Part shown: in pieces, positions 11,101-23,769 of the stretch
Numbering within the stretch: the stretch's first letter is position 1
Layout: each line of letters opens with the position of its first letter
Assembly (NCBI GenBank): GCA_033002965.1
Contig: JAURVB010012877.1
Span: 186,001 to 250,000 of the forward strand
Length of the DNA stretch: 64,000 nucleotides
DNA from: Piper betle
Lineage: Eukaryota; Streptophyta; Magnoliopsida; Piperales; Piperaceae
Reading direction: 5' to 3'
Translations under genes and position numbers: made by a program
The notes under the pieces: generated by a model
Database searches by the model: none
Seen by the model: only the letters and a program-made list of their open reading frames with translations
Told to the model about the DNA's origin: nothing

Positions 11101-13480
11101 TAGGTGCAACACAATCAATTTTAATCTTAATCACCTCACACATAATATATTAATTTCGCTAATCCTACATTTAAATAATATATTCAGGTCACTCCAAATA
11201 GAAATTGTTGATGGCCCCGTGAATTCGCAGACCTTCACCTATTTTCTTTTCGGATAGGGTCATTCATACCCATTTTACTCAAGAGTAATAATTTACGAGA
11301 AGTAAGACCTAATTATAAGCAAAAAAATTACCATTTATCTAATATTTTTTATAGCAATTCAAAATTGTCAATAATAAATAGGTGTTTTCGCTCGTACATA
11401 ATCACTTGCTTGTTGGTCTTATAGCCGATAATAACTGTAAGAATATGACATTACAACCGATTATTTTTCTTTACCAAAACATATTATTATCCCTAATCAT
11501 ACCACTTTTCTTCTATTGAAAACAAAATTTTGTTGTACAAGTTCATGTTTGTATCATGAAGCCAACTTTCTTCCTCTCGACAAATTTTTCAAAGGGTGTG
11601 AAAAGGTGAACTTTTATATTATTATCATTACGACAAACACATATAATACCTTGTATTCTTATTGGCCCAGCTAAAGATGGGGGTTGAGATTAGCTATGGG
11701 CAACATGCGGATATAATTTGAATATGAATATTATATTCATTTCAATTCCCACTATCATTGCCGACCCAAATTTGCTAAACTCATATGTGTTTTATATTTG
11801 ATGAGTAAAATATCATATATTTTTTAAAATACGATATAGATAAATAAAATTCCAACTTTTTCTCGTTCTGAGTCAAACCCAATTCTGCTCAAAATCAATT
11901 GAGCTCGTCTTGTATTCAAAAACAAAATAAGTCAAATATAAACATCATTAAACTTAAGCTTGACTCAACTTCTAGAACAACACCTAGTCAATACCCGCTT
12001 TTCAGTATTGCAATCAAAGGTCGTTTATCTTCTCTTGAATGTTTGAATTGAGCTTAGGTTGAGAAACTTATGTTTTTGTGTAGTTCAATCTATAAAATCC
12101 TGCAATTTGGTGTTGCCATGTTAAAAGGTTATCTATCTCTGTGTGGAGTGAGATGTTTGCCAAATACAATTTTATATTTAAAATTCATCTTGACGGTGTT
12201 ACGGTTTTTGAAAATATAAATCTTAACTTCTCTTAAGTGATTTGGAAAATTTTTGAATGACCACAACACATTTAACTTCCTATCATCTCATTGTTTCATA
12301 ATTTCCATCATAAACATCTACAATGCTCTTTGCTTCTCTAGCCAAATGAAACATAATCTGGTCATTTTTTAAAGCCTTATCAAGGATGAGTTTGAATAAA
12401 CCAGTAGCTTGTACATTGAGATAATCTATACGAGTTATTTCATAGATCAAATTGCATCGGCTATTTCGGCCAGGAAAGCATGTAGAAGATGAAGCACGGA
12501 AAATTAAAATAGTTATTAGTACACGACGCATATTTCTATAGCGCAAACATCGCTTTCATTTGATTTGTACAACACATCCGACTCCTCCTGTCGTCTTTGG
12601 TGCAAGCCACGGCACCTGCACAATGACATTAAGTTTGATAATTTAGCTGAAAAAGGCCAATGTAGCTCAAAGTTAGAGAATTATAAAACTTCAGAAGGAA
12701 AGAAGCTCAGTAAGCTAAGAATCTCCAGCTGACTGAGAAAAGTGAAGATTTCCAATGTAGAAAAAATGTGGAGTCAGAGGGAACGGGACTTGCTTATAAT
12801 AGACATAGACATGATGCTTCCTTAAATTGCCGACTTACCTCTTTGTAGAACCCTACCATCTTCAGATTCTGTCACCTTCTTCTTTGAAGCTCTCTTTGCT
12901 GGATGTTGGGCTCCTCATGAAGCAACAACAACAACAACGATGAAAGCAAAATTTCTACAAGAAACTCATTATCCGATTGCCTAGTCAAAATAGCCAAGAC
13001 CAAAGTAGTAGTAAACGACTATTAGTTATGGATGCATTCCACAACAAGCAGCTACAAGCTCTGGGATACAGGGTGAAAGGGAAAAAGACAACATTGTAAC
13101 AAAAGCAGCCTAGAGTGCATGAGCTTGAATGATAATAAATGTCCACAAAGAGATAGCAAAACTAGCTTTGCATGAACCAATATCTATAATGAACGCCAAC
13201 CTTGACCGTATACAAAACATTCGACCTTTCAAAGTAAAACAAGCAGCAGCCCTAAGAAAGGAAACATACATCTGCCATATTGACAAAGTGACATATACAC
13301 AAATTCGTCCCAATTTACAAGCTTCGAATGTCATTGGGCTCATTTTGTTCCCCAATATAAATGTCATTAGGCTCATTCCCGAAGCTATTGCCCAAATTCC
13401 TTTTGAGATTCTTTTTCCTGTAAAGACAAATATATAATTAACAAAGTACTTGTAAGCCTAAAACATATAATACAAATCAT
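11101..13480. other. Intergenic region, no gene recognised
   Basis: AT-rich sequence. 11,640-12,000 has degenerate CTCGTCTTG/TTGAGCTCG words, like the CGAGT repeat elsewhere. 12,540-13,480 lies 3' of the decayed FAR1-related gene and could include its former 3' UTR. Short open frames on both strands (for example 13,110-13,376 on minus and 13,129-13,437 on plus) overlap each other and show no known domain. Confidence 0.3.
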
Positions 13481-15728
13481 TCAATGTTCTTGTACCTTAT
13501 ATAAATGACAAGCATTTATGTACTGACTAAGCTTTTGGCAAATTTCACATCTCAGTTTCTTAACTTGAAAAGTCATATTCATCTCTAAGCTAAATTTCAA
13601 CCTTTTACTTGTCTTTGGACGACCCTTGCTCTTCACTTTGGAAGGATCTTTAAGGACAACTTGAGGTATTTGATTAAACGGTGTTCTACTTATTTCTGTT
13701 GTAGCACGTGTGACATTTGGTTGAATAGTTTGTTCTTCAAGAGATGTAGACATCAAAGATAAGTGATCAAACTCATCAACAACAACTTTAAGCATTGGCA
13801 TAGCAACAACCCAATGTTGGGGTGTCACACAAATTGAATTTGAAATCTTATACATTGCACTTTGAAAAAAGTACAACATAAATGGTGAAATAGTTAAATT
13901 TTGAGACTCAATGACCATTTTCAAGGTAGCACTTAAAGAAAAACTAGCAATGAATGTCCATCGAAATAATATATATTTTTGAGGTATTATATCCATATCC
14001 ATTTGGAAGAAAAGCCTTAAAATATGTTGATATAAGATACCTCCACTCTCAAACTTCTTGCAAGTGCACTGTACAAAAATTTTCGGTTTGTCTTCAAAGG
14101 TAACTATTTGATGTCTTTGAGCTTCCTCATCTTTTTTACCTCATACATTTGTTTTGAACCTTCAATACCAACTTCCTTGCATTTGTACAAAAGAGATTGC
14201 TTTAATTCCTCTTGAAAAACATAAAACATCTTTCTCGTGTATATAGACCTTATGCTGCTCTACTTTGTTCACCACATGTAATACAGGCTTCTCATGTAAA
14301 CTTTTGTGATCCTCGAAAACTTCTTCTTGCCGCCTTGCATGCATAGTATTATCATATTGTTGTACAAATTCACTAATTGGTGTTTGAGCGTTTACAAACC
14401 TGTCAAAAAAGCATTGACACTCTCACTCTGTTGGCTAGAAGTCATTTCGGCAAAAAAATAATCCTTCAAGTAAGCATTAATCCAATGCTCAAGAACATTG
14501 TACATTCCATACAACCAACTTCCTCTCTTAATATCACATTTTTCTTTTTATTTCTGTCCACTTAGTTTCACTCTCCTCAATTGTGTCGGCATATACCCAA
14601 TCATTGTAATCATTCCTAAAATCCAAGTTTTTCCCTAATTGGGTTAAATGCATCCTTCCATTCATTCTAATATACCAAGAACAAAACCTATGTCAAGTGT
14701 TAGGGAAGACATTTGAAATAGCATTTTTCATGGCCATGTCTTAATCGGTGATGATACATTGTGGTTTTTTACCCCACATGCACTCCAACCATGTTCTAAA
14801 TAACCATATAAAAGTACTCATTGTTTCATCTGTGAGCAAAGCACATCCAAATAGAGTGGATTGTCTATGATAATTAATGCCAGTGAAGGGAGAAAAGGGC
14901 ACCTTAAAGCTGTATGTATTGTATGTCACATCAAAAATAATAACATTTTCAAATTGCATATATGCCATTCTTGCCTTATTATCAGTCCAAAAAACACTTC
15001 TAACTTGGTTATTTTTATCAATTTCCATCTTAAGGAAAAAGTCTTCTTCAACCCTTGTTTTACTTTGAAAGTATTCTAACACTTTCATACATTGACGACC
15101 AACATTATTTTTTCTTACCTTGGTCAAATGCTTTTTACAATCACAAGAAGTAAAATCTCCCTCCAAATCATCACCACAATAATTTAAAACCCTTAAAATT
15201 TTTGATGGTCCAATGCCACAATTATAAAGTTCATCAATCAAATTTTTTGAAACTAATGTCATTTTCTTATAAGAATAGATCTTTGATATTTTTTATGGAG
15301 ATGCAAACTCATGTGATACATGCATCAAAGATATCCACTGTCCAATTACCTTCCTCATTTAATTTAATTAACATTTTTGCCTTGCATTCCTCTCACATAT
15401 CTGCTCTTCTTTTAACATCTTTTCCAACCTCTTTCTTGTCATTGGTCCTCTTTGTACCTTATTTTTCACAAACAAATAACTTCCTGCATATAATATTTAT
15501 TTTTCTATCATAATGAAAAGTACTTTTTCTAATTCCAAACCCTTTTATATTGCTATATTAATTATAAAAAGAATATGTTTTTTCAATTGAATCGAACTTC
15601 ATTCCTATACAAGGCACTAAGAACTCATATAGCTGATCTTGGCACCCTTCATCTCTATTTAAGCCTTTTATCACCTCATTTATATTTTTAACATCTTTCT
15701 CACTATTATCCTCAACAATTTCTTCCAT
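13481..15728 (-). pseudogene. FAR1-related sequence (FRS), decayed
   Basis: FAR1/FHY3-related proteins are nuclear transcription regulators domesticated from Mutator-like transposases (family knowledge). Reading from an ATG at 15,728, the minus strand gives, in family order: the FAR1 DNA-binding start (FDSIEKTYSFYN, then KGFGIRKS); the MULE transposase core (15,262-14,741, with VRSVFWTDNKARMAYMQF, IIFDVTYNTYSFKVPFSPFTG and LFGCALLTDETMSTFIWLF); a middle part (ESVNAFFDRFVNA, then MHARRQEEVFEDHKS); a SWIM-type finger (CTCKKFESGGILYQHIL, with Tyr where Cys is expected); and a basic C-terminus (KSKGRPKTSKRLKF). Stops and frame changes fall near 15,550, 15,480, 15,310, 14,690 and 14,130. Exon-intron structure cannot be separated from decay, but several in-frame stops lie inside conserved domains, so a functional full-length product is unlikely. 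Confidence 0.75.
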
Positions 15729-17298
15729 AAAGACCTATGAGTTTATCCTTGGCTCACTAACTCAAGTTTATCCTTGGCCACTTAGATAAACAAGCAAAAG
15801 AATGCAAAATAAGACCACTGCAAGCAAAGTAAAAATTGTCAGCGTATAATACCACTATAGGTAAATAATTTTACCATATTCCGTCAAATTAATAATATAG
15901 ATGTACATACACTTCAATCCATCATCCTAACTAGCAGCATTATCAATTCATTACCAAAATTCACCATTTAACTCAACCAACAAAAAAATTTTATTTTTAA
16001 GAAAACCAACTATACTTTATAAAAGCTCCATTAATGTGGACAAAGAAGAGCTCCAATGCTGCCAATCGGTGGGTGTCAGAGATCGGCTGAACAAACCAAA
16101 AAACCAAGAAAAAATACCCAAAAAATCAGGAAAAATGCAAAAAATGTAAAAATAAAAATTTGTTAAAAACCTGATTGGCGTCAGCAGAGTGGACAAATCT
16201 AGGCTCGTGGCCGTGGGCAGTAGGCGGCGGTGTAGGGGGTGCACGACAGTCGGTGGCTGTCTGAGGTGCGAGGGCCTATGGCAGCTAGCAACGTGGCGAG
16301 GCAGTGCAAGGCTTTGAGGTCAAGAAGCGGGGGCTAAGGGCAATCGACGGTGGGGCAATGGGTGCTTGGGGTTTGAGGGTGGTTGGTGGTTGAGGCGCGG
16401 GTCCAAGGGGTTGGGACAGAGGGTGGCCGACGGTGCGGAGAGGCAGCGATGGCAAGGTGTGGAGAGGTGGTTGGAGGTGGCAAAGGCAGTGGAGAGGCGC
16501 CAAAGGCCAGGTTCTTGCTCAAGGGTTTATTATCTATGTATTTTGATCCTGGCCATCCTGATGAACGAACAGCCAAGATGAAAGATGGGCGCAATAAAGA
16601 TTTCCTGCCTCTAGAACCAGAAATCTTTACCCATATATATATTTATATATATATATAGCTTGAGCCTTATATGCATGAGTTATACCTCACGTAATTTATA
16701 TGAACTAAACTTTTTGTTTAAAATAATTTATTAGGTCTCACTACTCAAATATATATATATATATATATATATATAATAATAATAAATAACAAGGATAATT
16801 ATAAAATTTCAATTCCATCTAATATTTTTATCTTAATTATCAAAATATTTATAATAAAAATTAATTTTTAAATATCCATTAAAAAGTATAGCTTTTAAAA
16901 ATCTAAAAGTAGATCATAATTACATAAAAAAGATAAACTTTTATTAGCCTCCTATTTATGTACTTTACTTTATATATATAAATATTATTTTGTAAAACTT
17001 ACTAAAAAGTTTAAATTAAATATGTAGCTTACGTAAGCTACATGAAATGTAATTCATCTTAATTTTTTTACAAAACTTTAAATTCTTCCATATAACTATA
17101 TATATTTGTCTCAAATTTGATCGGACTCAGAAGCATATTAGACTTTGATTCCTAGTAAAAAGACACTAGAATGGGTACTGTGACTATACTCCACCTGATT
17201 TGACTCAACCTGGCTTGACTTGCTCGATTATTTATATATGCATTCCCCAAATAATCTATATTAATATATAAATCAATTTACTTTTAATATATTACATT
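15729..17298. repeat. LTR-like debris and TA-rich intergenic DNA
   Basis: Positions 15,990-16,620 hold a GC-rich block whose composition resembles an inverted Ty3 LTR leader (G-rich on plus), followed by TA microsatellites at about 16,637-16,658 and 16,749-16,774. Frames of 60-90 residues are present in several phases with no domain. The remainder to 17,298 is AT-rich with nothing recognisable. Confidence 0.35.
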
Positions 17299-17590
17299 CA
17301 CGTGTCTTCTACTTATTTTATAATATTATTATTTATTTTATAGTAGTAGAAATTTTACTGATATATAAAATAGAGAACTTTTAATATGGTGTGTCATATA
17401 ATTATTTTATAATTTTATTTTTTTATTTTTTGTTAATAAAATTTTTGTTTTTTTTATTATAATTAGGCTTTATTTTAAATCCTTTAATATTTTTTTATTA
17501 TACTTAAAATTTGTTTTACCACGTGTCATCTAAGTATTTTATAATATTATATTTTTATTTTTTTAGTAGTAAAAATATTACTGGGATTTG
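17299..17590 (+). promoter_or_regulatory. Duplicated CACGTGTC boxes upstream of SEC23
   Basis: CACGTGTC occurs at 17,299 and 17,520, each embedded in a similar stretch of about 65 bp (TATTTTATAATATTAT followed by TAGTAGTA and ATTACTG/TTTACTG). CACGTG is the G-box and ACGTGTC the core of ABA-response elements recognised by bZIP factors (established). They lie about 485 and 264 bp before the SEC23 ATG. Because the boxes belong to a local duplication, the second copy may be fortuitous. No TATA box is obvious close to the ATG. Confidence 0.4.
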
Positions 17591-17783
17591 TTTCAAATCT
17601 TTTAAATATTTTTTTATTATAATTAAAATTTATTTTAATTTCTATTATGATTAGTGTTTATTTGGAATTGTTAGTGTTTAATTATTAATACCTCCTAATG
17701 TGCAAACTACCAAATGGGTTATAAAGAAAAACCACTACGCCGCCTCCTCCTCCGAGTAGCCGAGTGCGGAGGGAGGGGCGGTC

Positions 17784-20700
17784 ATGGACTTCGTGGAGGT
17801 GGAGGCGATGGAGGGCCTACGGTGGCCGTGGAACTCCTTGCCGGCGACCAAATCCGGCGTGGCGGAGCTGGTGGTGCCGCCGTCGGTGCTGTGCACGGTG
17901 CTTCCCTCCGCCCCGGACCTCCCCCTCCTCCGCTACGATCCCCTCGCCTGCGCCGCCTGCTCCGCCGTACTCAACCCCTACGCCCGCGTCCTCTACCCCT
18001 CCGCCCTCTGGCTCTGCCCCTTCTGCTGCTCCCGCAACCCCTTCCCCCGCTCCTACGCCGGCATCGCCGACCACAACCTCCCACCCGAGCTCTTCCCCAC
18101 TTCCTGCTCCGTCGAGTATTTGCTCGGCGGGGGTGGTGGCCCGATTCATCCGACGCCGCCGCCCGCGTTTGTGTTTGTGGTGGATGTCTGCACCGTTGAG
18201 GAGGAGCTGGCGGCGTTGAAGAGGGAGGTCCTGCGGGCGGTGGCGGCGCTGCCGGAAAGTGCCGCGGTGGGGCTTGTGTCGTTCGGGGAGAGGGTCCTGG
18301 TGCACGATTTGGGGTTCGCAGACTGCTCTAGGGCTGTGGTTTTCCTTGGGGAGCGGGAGCTGTCCCTGGCGCAGGTATAAAGACTCCATCTTTTTGCTTA
18401 GTTTTTTTGGCTTGGTTTTGAATTGATGTTACCTGTTTTCTTTGAACTTTGGAAGTTTCGTAGATTTGAAATGAAAGAGTTTAGAATGGGATTTTGAAGT
18501 TGGAGGAAGTGATAATCCTTGGCCTTTGGTTGAATTGATATTACTGATTTGTTTGAAGTTTGGAACTTTGGTAGATTTGAAATGGAAGAGTTTAAAATGG
18601 GATTGTGTAGTTGGGGAAGTGATAATGCTTGGTTTTTAGTCAAATTGATGTTACTGTTTTTGTTTGAAATTTGGAACTTTGGTAGATTTGAAATGAAAGA
18701 GTTTAAAATGGCTTTGTGTAGTTGGGGAAGTGATAATGCTTGGTTTTTGGTTGAATTGAAGTTATGTTTTGTTTGAAAGTTGGAACTTAAGTAGATTTGA
18801 AATGAAAGAGTCTAAAATGGCATTGTTAGTTGGGGAAGTTGGAACTTTGGTAGATGTGAACTAGTTGGGAAAGCGATAAACTTAGTGAAAACTAGTATTC
18901 TGTGTAGTGAATTTTGTGGCGGGTTTTGGTTAAATTGGTGTTTTTACTTTTTTAAATTTTAAACTTTGATGGATTTGAATGGAAAAGAATTAATGGCATT
19001 GGATAGTCGGTAAAAGTGGATAATGCTAGTGAAAACTGGTAGGCTATTTTGAGAATTTTTTGGTAGAAGATTATTTTCACAAAACTGTGGATTGAGGAAA
19101 ACTATGTCTAAAAAGCATTAAACCATGGTCATCATTTCCCAGATACAGGAGTTTTTGGGGATTTCTAGAACCCACCACCAGAAAGTAGGCATTATCTCTT
19201 CCGTACAAAAACCTGGCTTTCTTCTGCCAGTATCTGACTGTGAGTTCATCATCACTACAGCAATCGAAGAACTTGTTTCAACTGCTCGGCATCTTCCTTC
19301 CCATCGCCCTTTAAGGTCTACTGGTGTAGCTATATCGACATCACTTGCTCTTTTGGAAGGCTATTCGCCTAGCTCAGGTGGCCGCATCATGGTTTTTACA
19401 TCTGGTCCTGCTACATTGGGACCTGGGATGGTTGTGGAGTCTGATCTGGGTAAACCTATTCGAAACAACCAAGATATATTTAATGGTCATTCCTCATTGT
19501 ACAAGAAATCTTGCAACTTCTATAAGACATTAGCACAAAGATTATCTGATTCGTGTATAGTACTTGATCTGTTTGCTTGTTCTCTTGATCAAGTCGGAGC
19601 AGCAGAGCTTAAGTATCCCATCGAGAGATCAGGCGGCTTCATGATTCTTGCAGAATCATTTGATTCAGAACAATTTAAAAATTGTCTTAGACAAATATTT
19701 AAGCGGGATGATCATGGTTGCCTAAACATGAACTTTGCAGCCACTATTGATGTACTGACAACAAAGGAACTGAAAATTAGTGGTGCTCTTGGACCTTGTG
19801 TCTCTCTTCATAAAAAGAACAATTCAGTAAGTGAGAAGGAAGTGGGGCAGGGGGGGACCTATTCCTGGAAATTGAGCACAGTGACATGCAAGACTTGCAT
19901 AGCCTTTTTCTTTGAAGTTGATGATGAGAAAAAAATATGGAGGGTTCTGTATTTCTTCTTCAGTTTATGACTCGGTATCGGCATGGTGATGGTGGGAACA
20001 GGCTCAGAGTGACCACGGTAGCTAGAAGATGGGTGGGGCCTAACTCTGCGGAAATAGCTTCTGGTTTTGATCAGGAAGCTGCTGGAACAGTGATGGCAAG
20101 ACTTGCAATTGACAGAGCTGAGAATTTTTTGGGTTGTGATGTTATAAGATGGCTGGACAAGAAGCTTATCCAGTTTACTGCCAAATTTGGTGACTACATA
20201 CAGGAAGACCCATCATCTTTCCGCCTTGCTTCAAATTTTTCTCTCTATCCCCAGTTTATGTATTATCTACGGAGGTCACAATTCATAGATGTTTTCAATA
20301 GCAGTCCTGATGAAACAGCATTCTTTCGACTCGTACTTAACCGAGAAGGGGTGGTGAATTCACTCATTATGATCCAGCCCACTCTTTTCCGTTACTCTTT
20401 TGAGGGCCCACCAGTGCCAGTCTTACTTGACATTTGCTCAATCTCACCAGATGTGATATTGCTTTTTGATTCTTACTTCTATGTGGTAATTCATTATGGC
20501 TCTAAAATTGCCCAATGGAGGAAGCAAGGGTATGACAAGGATCCAAACCATGAGAACCTAAGAAAACTATTGGAAGCTCCAGAGATTGATGCAGAGGCTT
20601 TGATAACTGATCGCCTACCGGTGCCGAAGCTTATTAGATGTGACCAGCATGGCAGCCAAGCTAGGTTTCTGCTGGCAAAGCTGAACCCTTCTATCACACA

Positions 20701-20800
20701 CGACTCTTATGTCTCGGGAAGTTCTGATGTTATATTCACAGATGATGTGAGTTTGCAAGCATTTATTGAGCATTTGCAGGAGTTTGCTGTTCGGGTGTAA
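17784..20800 (+). CDS. SEC23: SEC23-type COPII coat protein, one frameshift
   Basis: SEC23 is the inner-coat subunit of COPII vesicles and the GTPase activator of SAR1 at ER exit sites (established). Exon 1 (17,784-18,374) encodes 197 residues. Exon 2 starts at 19,143 after an intron of 768 bp (GT at 18,375, AG at 19,141-19,142) and ends at the stop at 20,800. Total is about 749 residues, close to the family length. Seen in order: a zinc finger (CAAC at 56-59 and CPFC at 78-81), the trunk start FVFVVDVC at 129-136, [13 protein letters not shown], the beta-sandwich region with [14 protein letters not shown], the helical region ([21 protein letters not shown]) and a gelsolin-like end ([13 protein letters not shown] to [15 protein letters not shown]). 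One -1 frame change sits in the A-run at 19,929-19,935; both sides are fully conserved. Decayed duplicates follow at 34-45 kb. Confidence 0.88.
18415..18900 (+). repeat. 111-bp minisatellite in SEC23 intron 1
   Basis: Four to five diverged tandem units of about 111 bp start near 18,420, 18,532, 18,643 and 18,753. Each carries GAATTGATGTTACTG, TTTGGAAGTTTGGTAGATTT, GAAATGAAAGAGTTTA and GTTGGGGAAGTGATAATGC. The same array is present in the SEC23 duplicate at 38,470-38,900 and its first unit at 35,800-35,868, so the array predates the duplication. Confidence 0.85.
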
Positions 20801-22701
20801 GGAGCTTTTCCCGTCTGTATATAACTTAAACGTGAGTGATTGCTTTTTTGTGTTCATTTTTTTTCCATCAATATATATACTTCGAGTGGCCAAAGGGTAT
20901 TGTTTTACATCCCTGCCAAGCTTGTCCTTGTTAGAGTGATTGCTTGCTACCCACAAGTTAATTGAAGTAGATTAGATTTGAGCATACTACGCAAAATTTC
21001 TGGATTGCCAGAAGTACATAGTTTTCTGTTTGCAAGGTCTACAGAGAAAAACTGCTACAGAAGAAAGCCCAAACTACTCAATCAGATGGATAACAAAGGT
21101 ATTGTCAAACTGGAATGTGCAAGTAGAATGTTGGCAAGGCATTCAACTAAACCAAATGCCATTTTCTTTCTACTTCATCCATTTAATTACATTACCAAAG
21201 GATGAGGTGATATGAATTCATCTAACCTATCATTTATTCATGCGAACCGATTCAAGCAGGAGTATGTATAATCACACTTGATTAATCTTTGTGAAAATAA
21301 CAATTAAAAGGCCTATCAGTGTACAAACATCCATATATCATGGTTGACACCTAAACACACACTAGCTTTTGATAAAACATTACCGGATTGCTTGATGCCA
21401 AGGAGAAGTGTATGTGTTTTGAAAAAGAGGAGCAGTATATGTGCTTTCTTCTCAAGTTGGATATATATGCCATTGGAATGTTCCTGTTATCTGAGCAACC
21501 ATGTGAGGCTTGTAGAGTTTGGGAAGAGATACATTTTGCAGAGATCACTCGTTGATAAGAAAGGATTACTTATTTATGATTGTTTGTGTTTTATACTTTA
21601 TATTGATTGTTTTCGGCTTGCAAACCAGCCATTTATGACAGCTGCCCGCTAACGTCGATCTTGTAAGTGTTTTTTAAGGTCAATAATAGAATATCAAGCG
21701 AACAAGGCCGGTCCTTGCCAAAGTTTTTTGGTTTAACTTAGTTATGACAAAAGTATGATTAGTTCGGTTGCTAAAATTATAACTCATTATTCGAGATCAG
21801 ACTTGACCCTAAAAAAGAACTTGAATCATAACTCTTTTGATAACAAAATGGTGATAATAATATCATTTACATTAAAAATGTTCAGTTGAAATAAATAAAT
21901 AGGATAAGCTACTAATATTTGATTAATTTGGTTTAGGTTTCTAAACCGAACTTTTTTAACCTCATAAACAGTGCTTTTCCTTTTATAATCAATCTTTTTA
22001 GAACCAAATTAAAATGTTGATACAGATCCTTAGGCTGATTTTTTAAAATGTTGTTTTGGTCGCCTTGAACAAGCTATTGAGAGCGTGGCATTGTTTGGTA
22101 AAAAATATTTTTAATTGAACAAATAAGACTCAATATCCTCTCGGGCATAATTTTGAATATCCTTGTGTTTAAGTGTTAAAAACTCCAATGAGTTTGATTT
22201 GGCTCAATGTTTCAATCAAGTTTGAGACAATAAAACTTTCATCCAAAGCTCAGTCTAAAGTCAAATAAAGTGGTCACGAACCTGTGCCCGTATCAATTCG
22301 GCTTAATTTGAAGTTAAATATTTTATATAAAAAATAATATTTACATTATATATATTAGATTTATATCCACGTATTTAAGTAGAAATTTAAAGAGCTTTAA
22401 ATAATACAATTTCAATTTAGAATGCACGCATATATCATTTAACAAGCACTGCCATATATATTAAGATATCTGGATTTACAAAATAAAATTTTGGTATGAA
22501 TCGTACAGAAGAAAAACATCCATAATATTAATTCAGTTTTCATTCAAACTCGAATCGTTTTAAATACCCTTAAGTTAGACTTATATTAGAATCAACAATC
22601 TTAATCAGGAGCCAATCAGGATATTTATGATTTTTTATCTAAATGCAATTTTAGTGCTCCTCAATAATAGCTTGAACCAAGTCAGGCGAAATATGTGATG
22701 C
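20801..22701. other. SEC23 3' flank and intergenic region
   Basis: 20,801-21,650 is the SEC23 3' flank, with AATATATAT tracts and probable 3' UTR. It matters because it is repeated at 40,676-41,480 and partly again at 41,890-44,960. 21,650-22,700 is AT-rich with degenerate GAGTTTGATTTGGCTC words; no gene is supported. Confidence 0.5.
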
Positions 22702-23769
22702 ATGAAATGCCGCCATGACCGTTTCTCGCCTTCCCTCAACTCCTCCACCCCTCCCCACCCTCACCCACCACCCCACCCCTCCCACCACTCCCCACCTCTC
22801 CTCCTCCTCCGCCGCCCCCGTCCCCACCGCCTGGTCGCCGACCCTCCCGACCCCATCGCCACCACCACCTCCGGCGACACCTCCGACGTCCTCCGCCTCA
22901 TGGACGCCCTCAACCTCCCCGTCTCCGACGACACCTACGCCACCCTCTTGAAGGAATCAGCCGCCTCCCACGCCGCTTCCGCCGCCGTGCTCCGTCACAT
23001 GGCCGCCGCCGGGCGCCGCCCCGGTACCCAGTTGGCCAACCGGCTTCTTGTAGCCTTTGTTGGAGCCGGGTCGGTGGAGCTCGCCGGCGAGGTGTTCGAT
23101 GGAATGCCTGAGCGGGATTCGGTGTCGTGGGCCGCGATGATCTTCGGGCTCGTTGCCGCCTCCGACCATCGCAACGCTATGCAGCTGTTGGCAAAAATGA
23201 TGGTGGGAGAATGCCGGCCAACGGCCATGATACTGGTCGCGGCCATTAGAGCTTGCATTGGAGCTAAGAATCTAGGTTATGGGGAGCAAGTACATGGTTT
23301 GGCCATGAAGCATGGCCTCACAAGGGACCTTTTCTTGGCGTCTACATTGGTGCACTTTTATGGGAAATTGAATCGCTCCCGGTCCGCTCGGCGGGTGTTC
23401 GACGAAATGCGTAGCCGAAATGCGGTCACCTGGACGGCGCTGATTGGTGGGTGTACCAATGCAGGAGAGTTTGGGGAGGCTCTTGGTTTGTTCAAGGAGA
23501 TGGGGAGGGTGGGGAAGAAGAAGAATGAATACACTCTTTCGAGTGTGTTGGGAGCTTGTGGGGAAGTGGGTGATGGTGGTTTTCATGGGAGGCAGGTCCA
23601 TGCTGAGGCCATTAAGCTTGGGGTGGAGTTTGATCCAATTGTGCAGAGTAGCTTGTTTGGTATGTACACAAGGCTTGGGCTTGTGGATGATGCTACAATG
23701 GTGCTTAGATTGATTGCCATGGAAGGAATCTTGGGCTTTGAAGCTGTCAAGAGTTTTTGCCTAAGGTGA
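22702..23769 (+). CDS. PLS-class PPR protein, short
   Basis: PPR proteins bind organelle RNAs in a sequence-specific way and act in editing, splicing or stability (established). The intronless frame of 355 residues begins with a His/Pro/Ser-rich, Arg-containing stretch that could serve in organelle targeting, but it is unusually low in complexity. PPR-type helices follow: ANRLLVAFVGAGSVELAGEVFDGMPERDSVSWAAMIFGL, LVHFYGKLNRSRSARRVFDEMRSRNAVTWTALIGG, and GRQVHAEAIKLGVEFDPIVQSSLFGMYTRLG. The MPERDSVSW and RNAVTWTALI blocks are typical of PLS-class proteins. There is no E or DYW domain, and the last 25 residues (VLRLIAMEGILGFEAVKSFCLR) do not continue a repeat, so the C-terminus may be truncated or frame-changed near 23,700. 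The first 250 codons are very GC-rich. Confidence 0.75.
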   Translation: MKCRHDRFSPSLNSSTPPHPHPPPHPSHHSPPLLLLRRPRPHRLVADPPDPIATTTSGDTSDVLRLMDALNLPVSDDTYATLLKESAASHAASAAVLRHMAAAGRRPGTQLANRLLVAFVGAGSVELAGEVFDGMPERDSVSWAAMIFGLVAASDHRNAMQLLAKMMVGECRPTAMILVAAIRACIGAKNLGYGEQVHGLAMKHGLTRDLFLASTLVHFYGKLNRSRSARRVFDEMRSRNAVTWTALIGGCTNAGEFGEALGLFKEMGRVGKKKNEYTLSSVLGACGEVGDGGFHGRQVHAEAIKLGVEFDPIVQSSLFGMYTRLGLVDDATMVLRLIAMEGILGFEAVKSFCLR

